Assembly: GCA_029907045.1 (NCBI GenBank)
Contig: JARYMR010000005.1
Span: 1 to 29,414 of the forward strand
Direction of reading: 5' to 3'
DNA length: 29,414 bases
DNA from: Candidatus Bathyarchaeota archaeon
GTDB taxonomy: Archaea; Thermoproteota; Bathyarchaeia; Bathyarchaeales; UBA233
Shown here: piece after piece, positions 24,338 to 29,414 of the stretch
How positions within the stretch are numbered: the stretch's first letter is position 1
Layout of the letters: every line of letters begins with the position of its first letter
Made by a program: the position numbers and the translations under genes
The notes under the pieces: generated by a model
Told to the model about the DNA's origin: nothing
Database searches by the model: none
What the model saw: only the letters and a program-made list of their open reading frames with translations

Positions 24338-25534
24338 CTAATCTCTCCTTAACGCTCCAAGCAAAAGTGAAAGAATATACACTATTGAGAGCAAAAGAGC
24401 GACCATTGATAAAGATGCTTCTGTAAATGTTATGTTAAATCCAGAGGTGCGGAATGTGGGGTAAACCCACATATAAACTATTGTTAGGTATGGTACAACT
24501 GCAAAAAGAGCTCTGCCTATCGCCCTTCCGAATGTTATATCTTGTGCTCTTGATAAAGTATATATTAAAATGATAAATGACCATATCCTTGATATGTAGA
24601 AAAGCATTAGCGGCCAAGATACGGGTATAACGATTAACGACCATGTTTGTGAAAGATTTGGCTCGTTGGTAAATATTAACGGTAGAAAAGTCATAATTAA
24701 TTCGGGCACATAAACATAAGCTGTCACGTTTAATACTCCAAGCAGTTCGCTTTCTTTACCGAGAATTTTGAAAGCAAAAATGTATATGCTTAACGTCAGA
24801 ATTAACCATTTAATAAACGTTATAAATATGTTAGATAACGCTGAAAAATATATAATTGGTTCGGAATAAAGACTCCCTTTGAGAAGGATGTTTGAGGTTA
24901 TTTCTGGGTTTGTTAACGGGTCTCCTGCTTTATATATTTTGTAAACGTTGTAGGAGTAGAGACAGCTTCCCAAACCACTTAACAGAGCCACAAAGCATAG
25001 AGTTAAAGCTGCCCTCTGAAGGTCTGGTTTCGTTGCAGTTTTTTCGAAAAAGCTTTTGTCGAGCCTTAAAGTGTTAAGCATTTTACCGATAAAAGTGTCC
25101 CTAAAATTTTTGGGATATTCTAGCCCGTATAGGCCAATTATTACTGACATTATTAAACCAATATAGAACCCCCCTCCAATCGGAACAGTTAAGAGTGCTA
25201 ATATAATCATCCACGGACTGAAAGTTTTGATCTTATGTGGTTTGATAAAAACGTACAATGCCAGTATTAGATGTAAAACTGCTATTGAAAGCCAACCGTA
25301 TGCCAGTCCATCCTCTACAAGGCCGGGCACGCCGTAAAATACTCTTGCCCATGGAGAATGCTTCGCGTATGGTGTTACCCAAATGTCCGTAAGATTGTTT
25401 GCATGGTAGGATGCCAAAATTAGCGGTTGATTATTAATGACGATTAGTATCCCATTAACTATGATCAGAATCGAACTTACAATTAATGCAGCAAGAATCA
25501 CAATTGGCTTTTTTATGTTTTCCATTCGTATCAT
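24338..25534 (-). CDS. Multi-pass membrane protein, possibly Yip1-like
   Basis: The 398-residue protein has about eight to ten membrane helices. The C-terminal part (from about residue 225), with SALSNIFITFIKWLILTLSI, LLGVLNVTAYVYVPELIM and five closely packed helices, resembles archaeal YIP1-family membrane proteins, a weak similarity that I treat as tentative. The N-terminal half holds four helices and a loop with tryptophans and prolines. A TATA-like ACTTAAATAACG (minus strand) is centred 27 nt before ATG 25534, so the transcript may be leaderless; ATG 25525 is an alternative start. It diverges from the peptide-type ABC operon, and a link to that transporter is possible but not shown. Confidence 0.75.
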   Translation of the reverse strand: MIRMENIKKPIVILAALIVSSILIIVNGILIVINNQPLILASYHANNLTDIWVTPYAKHSPWARVFYGVPGLVEDGLAYGWLSIAVLHLILALYVFIKPHKIKTFSPWMIILALLTVPIGGGFYIGLIMSVIIGLYGLEYPKNFRDTFIGKMLNTLRLDKSFFEKTATKPDLQRAALTLCFVALLSGLGSCLYSYNVYKIYKAGDPLTNPEITSNILLKGSLYSEPIIYFSALSNIFITFIKWLILTLSIYIFAFKILGKESELLGVLNVTAYVYVPELIMTFLPLIFTNEPNLSQTWSLIVIPVSWPLMLFYISRIWSFIILIYTLSRAQDITFGRAIGRALFAVVPYLTIVYMWVYPTFRTSGFNITFTEASLSMVALLLSIVYILSLLLGALRRD

Positions 25535-25555
25535 CTTTTAAAGCTTTTCGAATCG

Positions 25556-25567
25556 TTATTTAAGTTT
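25556..25567 (-). promoter_or_regulatory. TATA-like box for the 24338-25534 gene
   Basis: On the minus strand the sequence reads ACTTAAATAACG. Its centre near 25561 is about 27 nt from the first base of the ATG at 25534, again predicting a leaderless message. Confidence 0.45.
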
Positions 25568-25589
25568 TTACTTTTCAGAAGGCAAAAGC

Positions 25590-25603
25590 TTAAATTATTT
25601 AAA
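25590..25603 (+). promoter_or_regulatory. TATA-like box for the peptide-type ABC operon
   Basis: TTAAATTATTTAAA is centred near 25597, 28 nt ahead of ATG 25625. This spacing predicts initiation at the ATG, explains the absence of a ribosome site, and favours 25625 over the TTG at 25616 as the DppB start. Confidence 0.55.
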
Positions 25604-25624
25604 GTGTGAATCATTTTGACCATT

Positions 25625-26698
25625 ATGGGACTTCGAAGATACATTATCAGACGTATCATATACTCCTTTATTCTACTCTTAATAGTAATAGGGGTTAACT
25701 TTATTATATTTATGGCAATGCCTGGTGATCCAGGAGCTTTTCTCATGTCTGCTTGGAGCAAGGAGTCCCCTGAAAGGCGAAAGGAGCATGAACAAGCTTT
25801 AAACGAGATGTGGGGTTTGACCGACCCTTGGTATATTCGCTTAATAAAATATTATAGAAATCTTTTGACATGGAATTTTGGGATCGAAATCGCAGGGAGA
25901 AGACCAATAGCCATGGTTATGGCTCAAAAAATCCCATACACTATCATACTACTGGGTTTGTCAACTATAGTTTCCATCATTGTTGGTGTTTATATAGGCA
26001 TTATCGTAATCAAGAAAAGAGGCTCAGCTTTTGATAGTGCGGCCGTCGTTTCATCTCTAATCGTTGGTTCGTTACCTACATTCTGGATCGGACTGGTTAT
26101 GCTTTGGGTTTTCTCTAAAAGCGGGATGCTTGGTTGGTTTCCAGGAGCTAAAGCATTCCCCGATGACTGGGCTGTAACTGGATGGCCGGAAGTATATTCA
26201 ATTACTCCTAAATATTTCCCTGACGTGTTGAATTATAGCACGACATTAAGTTTACAAGGAAGCCTAGAGCTTCTATGGGGTTATCTTTCGCATTTAATCT
26301 TACCATTTTTGACTTTAACAATTTTCTCTGTTGGGGGGTGGATATTATTAACAAGAGCATCCATGCTTGAAACCATTACTGAAGATTACATTACAACTGC
26401 TAAAGCAAAGGGGCTAAATGAAACAGCCATACTATACAAGCATGCTTTAAAAAATGCTTCACTTCCAATAATAACCAGCGCAGCTTTATCTTTTGGTTTC
26501 ATTTTGACAGGGGCTATTATTACCGAAACCGTTTTTTCTTATCCAGGAGTTGGCGGATGGACTTGGGGTGCTATATCAATAAGGGACTATTCGGTATTGA
26601 TGGCCATTTTCTATCTAATATCCATATGCGTTATTGTAGCGAATGTTATAGCAGACCTACTCTATGGAATTATTGATCCGAGAATCAAGTACGGGTGA
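25625..26698 (+). CDS. Peptide/nickel-type ABC transporter permease, DppB-like
   Basis: From ATG 25625 the protein has 357 residues and begins MGLRRYIIRRIIYSFILLL, the usual DppB/OppB start. Six helices are predicted. The ATPase-docking loop is clear (EDYITTAKAKGLNETAILYK, then HALKNASLPI), as is the late segment GAIITETVFSYPGVG. It would form half of the channel of an importer of peptides or sugars; this permease family serves both in archaea. It overlaps the next gene by 4 nt (GTGA), so the two are coupled. A TTG at 25616 would add three residues but does not fit the TATA spacing. Confidence 0.93.
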   Translation: MGLRRYIIRRIIYSFILLLIVIGVNFIIFMAMPGDPGAFLMSAWSKESPERRKEHEQALNEMWGLTDPWYIRLIKYYRNLLTWNFGIEIAGRRPIAMVMAQKIPYTIILLGLSTIVSIIVGVYIGIIVIKKRGSAFDSAAVVSSLIVGSLPTFWIGLVMLWVFSKSGMLGWFPGAKAFPDDWAVTGWPEVYSITPKYFPDVLNYSTTLSLQGSLELLWGYLSHLILPFLTLTIFSVGGWILLTRASMLETITEDYITTAKAKGLNETAILYKHALKNASLPIITSAALSFGFILTGAIITETVFSYPGVGGWTWGAISIRDYSVLMAIFYLISICVIVANVIADLLYGIIDPRIKYG

Positions 26699-29250
26699 TC
26701 GTCTTGGAAAACGTTGAAAGAAAACAAGGCAAGCTGAAGTTTTCCCTGATAAGGTTTCTACGTTTTATGAAAATTTTTCTACGTAATAAAAGGGCTGTCA
26801 TCGGATTGCTAATTATACTATTTTTCGCGTTTATCGCTATTTTTGCTCCGTTGCTAACCTCCTTTACTCCACTTGGGGATGACCCGGAGTTTAGAGGGTA
26901 CGTGGCCGCAAAACTCTCGAAACCTACATGGCTTCGATATTTACCAACATGGCTTGGAGGTGATCCTTATTTAAGTGAGAATTTTGAGGTTGTAAAAGAT
27001 GCAGGCGCCCCTAATTTAGGGACAGAATTGTCAAATTTAACATCAAACCCAGAGCTTATAGACATACGCTTTGACCCTAATGTTGGCTATCCATTTAAAG
27101 TGTTTGGCTTGAGAATAGAACCTAAGGCGGGCTCTTTAGCAGTGAAATATAAAAGAGAGGCTGAGGTTATAACAAATGAGTCTAAGGTTTATATTTATGC
27201 GAATTTCTCCTATCCTTACTTAGGCAATCCTGGAATTATCATTGGTAATATAGAACTTCTTGCCAACGGATCCAAAAGAGTTGACATTACCCCTGAGGAG
27301 CAGTGGTACATTATTTTGGCTAGTAACAGTGGAAAATCTCCGAAGAATGGGAGCATTTCTATATCAGTAGACAATTTAGCAAGCTTGTATGTTGAGGACT
27401 TATACATTGCAGCAACAACTAACATAACGAGTTATTTTGGTACCTCATTGAGTAGCAGTAAAAGCGATGCGTGGAAATGGAAAAAAGATTGGGGATATAA
27501 TAATTTATGGGAGTGGCTTAACGGCACGTCTGAACTTCCCCCTCATTGGGATGAGTTGCAATGGACCGTGAGCGATGGAAGCTTAACGGTTAAAAATTAC
27601 ACTGATATTTTAAGTTCACCATTTTCGTCAATGTATGAAGAGGATGAAGGTTACCAAACACATTATTGTTTTATGGATAATATCGAGATTTGTGATCCAG
27701 ATCTTGAATTTAACGGCAATAAACCTGATATCATCGGTGTCAAGCCATGGATAAAAGTTGAAACAAACCTTACGAAGTTTGTCTCTGCAGGAGAGTCTAA
27801 GCTATACGTTGCATCAGTTGAAGGCTTTAAAGTAAAAGATGAAATAATTATAGGAAGCGCCGGTTTTGAAGAGATCAACGTTATTGATAAAATCAATTTA
27901 ACTGAGAATTCGCTAACTCTCAAGGAAAAATTAGTAAGCGAGCATGGTGAAGGAGAACCAGTTGTAGTCAAACGGCAAAAAGTAGTGTTATACGATAATC
28001 TCGTAATTCCTCCACAAAGCCGCACGTGGATTTTGGTTAAAATTGTTTTGAAGGATGTTGAATTACTTTATAAACTGAATGTTGAGTCGCCTTTCGTAAC
28101 AACAGTTTTTCCGGGCACATTAAACTATCCTTTTGATATCCAATGGGCAAACCAAGGGTTAACTTCTTGGCAAGTTTATAGGCGGATTGAATATTTAGAT
28201 GTTCCCGTTATGGTGAGAGTTTTTCTCGGAGAGGCAAATCAGCCATTTGACAACATGACGACGGTCTTCCCCGTTGAGGGTAAGATTCCATTAGGATTTG
28301 TTAAGACAAAGGAAGGAGAAATAATTATTGATAAGGCATTCTCAGGATCCGCCTCAAATGCTCACTGGATAATTTCAAGGGTTAGTTCAAGTACGGTAAC
28401 TTCGCTTATACAATTTTCTGATAGTTCGGTAATTAATGATTTTTTCCAAGCAAAACCTGGTAACTACATTTGGGGCGTCGAGATAACCTTTCTAGATTCA
28501 TCAGCCTTAGATAAAACGGTGGAAACGGTTGTATACATTGATGATTTTCATTTGAGACTTATTGGAACATCATTTGGTTTGATGGGAACAGATCAGTATG
28601 GAAGGGATCTTTTTTCTCAGCTTGTCTATGGAGCGAGAATTTCACTTTACATTGGACTTTTGGTTTCGGTGTTTAGTGTGTCGATAGGGTTGGTTTTCGG
28701 CTTGTTTGCCGGATTTTATGGTGGTCCAATAGACGAGTTCTTAATGAGAACAAATGACCTTCTTTTGGTAATGCCCAGTCTTCCTCTGCTTATAGTTTTG
28801 GTTGCAATTTTGGGTGCTAAAATTGAGAATCTCATCATACTGTTGGGGTTGTTGGGTTGGAACGGTTTCGCTAGAGTTGTAAGGTCGATGGTTTTGTCAA
28901 TTAAGGAGAGACCTTTCATAGAGGCTGCAAAAGCTGCAGGAGCTGGAACTGGTCACATAATAGTTAAACACATACTCCCCTGCGTGATGGCTATTGTTTA
29001 TGTTTCGCTTGCAACTTCAGTTCCTGGCGCCATTACAGCTGAAGCAGCTTTAAGCTGGTTGGGATTTTACGATCCGATGCGTATGTCATGGGGGAGAATG
29101 CTTCATGAGGTCTTTGTTTCAGGAGCCACTAGGTGTTGGTGGTGGATAATTCCTCCCGGGTTATGCATTGCCTTGATTGCAACAGCGTTTATTCTTTTAG
29201 GTTATGCTCTCGACGAGATACTTAATCCTAAACTTAGAATGCGAATGTAA
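26695..29250 (+). CDS. DppC-like ABC permease with a giant extracytoplasmic insertion
   Basis: At 851 residues the protein is nearly three times the usual DppC length of about 300. The first helix is at about 35-55 (AVIGLLIILFFAFIAIFAPL) after a normal basic N-terminus. The rest of the permease begins at about 631 with GTDQYGRDLFSQLVYGARIS and has the docking loop FIEAAKAAGAGTGHIIVKHI and the terminal five helices. Between them, residues 60-620 lie on the outside where family members have a loop of a few dozen residues. The insertion seems made of beta domains with several N-x-S/T sites. Residues 361-428 (SAGESKLYVASVEGFKVKD, then IIIGSAGFEEI) look like a small beta module also found in extracellular and phage-tail proteins. 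GTG 26695 overlaps the previous stop. The insertion could bind substrate or receptor. Confidence 0.9.
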   Translation: MIVLENVERKQGKLKFSLIRFLRFMKIFLRNKRAVIGLLIILFFAFIAIFAPLLTSFTPLGDDPEFRGYVAAKLSKPTWLRYLPTWLGGDPYLSENFEVVKDAGAPNLGTELSNLTSNPELIDIRFDPNVGYPFKVFGLRIEPKAGSLAVKYKREAEVITNESKVYIYANFSYPYLGNPGIIIGNIELLANGSKRVDITPEEQWYIILASNSGKSPKNGSISISVDNLASLYVEDLYIAATTNITSYFGTSLSSSKSDAWKWKKDWGYNNLWEWLNGTSELPPHWDELQWTVSDGSLTVKNYTDILSSPFSSMYEEDEGYQTHYCFMDNIEICDPDLEFNGNKPDIIGVKPWIKVETNLTKFVSAGESKLYVASVEGFKVKDEIIIGSAGFEEINVIDKINLTENSLTLKEKLVSEHGEGEPVVVKRQKVVLYDNLVIPPQSRTWILVKIVLKDVELLYKLNVESPFVTTVFPGTLNYPFDIQWANQGLTSWQVYRRIEYLDVPVMVRVFLGEANQPFDNMTTVFPVEGKIPLGFVKTKEGEIIIDKAFSGSASNAHWIISRVSSSTVTSLIQFSDSSVINDFFQAKPGNYIWGVEITFLDSSALDKTVETVVYIDDFHLRLIGTSFGLMGTDQYGRDLFSQLVYGARISLYIGLLVSVFSVSIGLVFGLFAGFYGGPIDEFLMRTNDLLLVMPSLPLLIVLVAILGAKIENLIILLGLLGWNGFARVVRSMVLSIKERPFIEAAKAAGAGTGHIIVKHILPCVMAIVYVSLATSVPGAITAEAALSWLGFYDPMRMSWGRMLHEVFVSGATRCWWWIIPPGLCIALIATAFILLGYALDEILNPKLRMRM

Positions 29251-29317
29251 ACTAAAGGCGGTAAAAGGTTAAATATCGAAGTTGACTAAAAACCTAAAGC
29301 CAATAAGTGGGTTTAAA

Positions 29318-29414
29318 ATGCCAGTCTTGGAAGTTGATCAGCTTAAAACTTACTATAAAATTCTAAGGGGATATGTTAAAGCTGTGGATGGGATAAGTTT
29401 CAGCGTTGATAAGC
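29318..29414 (+). CDS. Peptide-type ABC transporter ATP-binding protein, DppD-like, 5' end only
   Basis: The first 32 codons from ATG 29318 read MPVLEVDQLKTYYKILRGY followed by VKAVDGISFSVDK, the standard N-terminus of DppD/OppD ATPases, with LKTYY and the VDGISF strand before the Walker A motif. The rest is beyond the right edge. A TATA-like TTAAATAT at 29269-29276 in the 67-nt gap after the permease gene suggests that it may also have its own promoter. It should energise the DppB/DppC-like channel, normally together with a second ATPase downstream. Confidence 0.85.
   Translation, partial: MPVLEVDQLKTYYKILRGYVKAVDGISFSVDK

Noticed and set aside
1..29414. tRNA, rRNA, CRISPR array, insertion sequence or integrase
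   Set aside because: No regularly spaced repeats, cloverleaf-like segments, transposase or recombinase motifs were found on reading the intergenic regions; short or degenerate elements could still be missed without a search.

Overview
The window looks like a piece of an archaeal chromosome, most likely from the Bathyarchaeia or a near relative in the Thermoproteota/TACK group. This is inferred from AT-rich TATA-like boxes about 27 nt ahead of start codons, frequent GTG/TTG starts, secreted beta-helix (NosD-like) proteins ending in a PEF-type sorting tail, CARDB-dockerin proteins and a cohesin protein. No rRNA, tRNA, CRISPR array, transposase or integrase was seen.

Region 1 (1-5038, all minus strand) is a small-molecule block. 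An arginine deiminase family gene, an ornithine/putrescine-type carbamoyltransferase and an APC amino-acid permease (cut by the left edge) form a likely operon resembling the arginine deiminase pathway. No carbamate kinase is visible. An aldehyde:ferredoxin oxidoreductase family gene lies just upstream on the same strand.

Region 2 (5238-10438) holds a spermidine/putrescine-type ABC importer. The ATPase and two permeases run on the plus strand. The binding protein runs on the minus strand, convergent with them by 9 nt, downstream of a saccharopine-dehydrogenase-like oxidoreductase. Regions 1 and 2 together suggest uptake and turnover of arginine, polyamines or other basic amino acids.

Region 3 (10574-25534) is a surface-protein island. 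It has two CARDB-dockerin genes (the second apparently frameshifted away from its signal peptide), a third dockerin gene that is decayed, and a secreted single-cohesin protein convergent with that remnant. Two NosD-like beta-helix genes follow, the second an in-frame head-to-tail fusion of two complete surface proteins. Between them is a repeated pair of a plus-strand membrane protein and a minus-strand single-pass surface protein; one copy is a pseudogene. A small membrane protein and a multi-pass membrane protein close the block. Cohesin and dockerins in one locus suggest proteins that assemble outside the cell.

Region 4 (25625-29414) is the start of a peptide-type ABC importer operon: DppB, an unusual DppC with about 560 extra extracytoplasmic residues, and the first codons of the DppD-type ATPase. 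No substrate-binding protein gene for this system is in the window, and the DppC insertion may take part in substrate capture.
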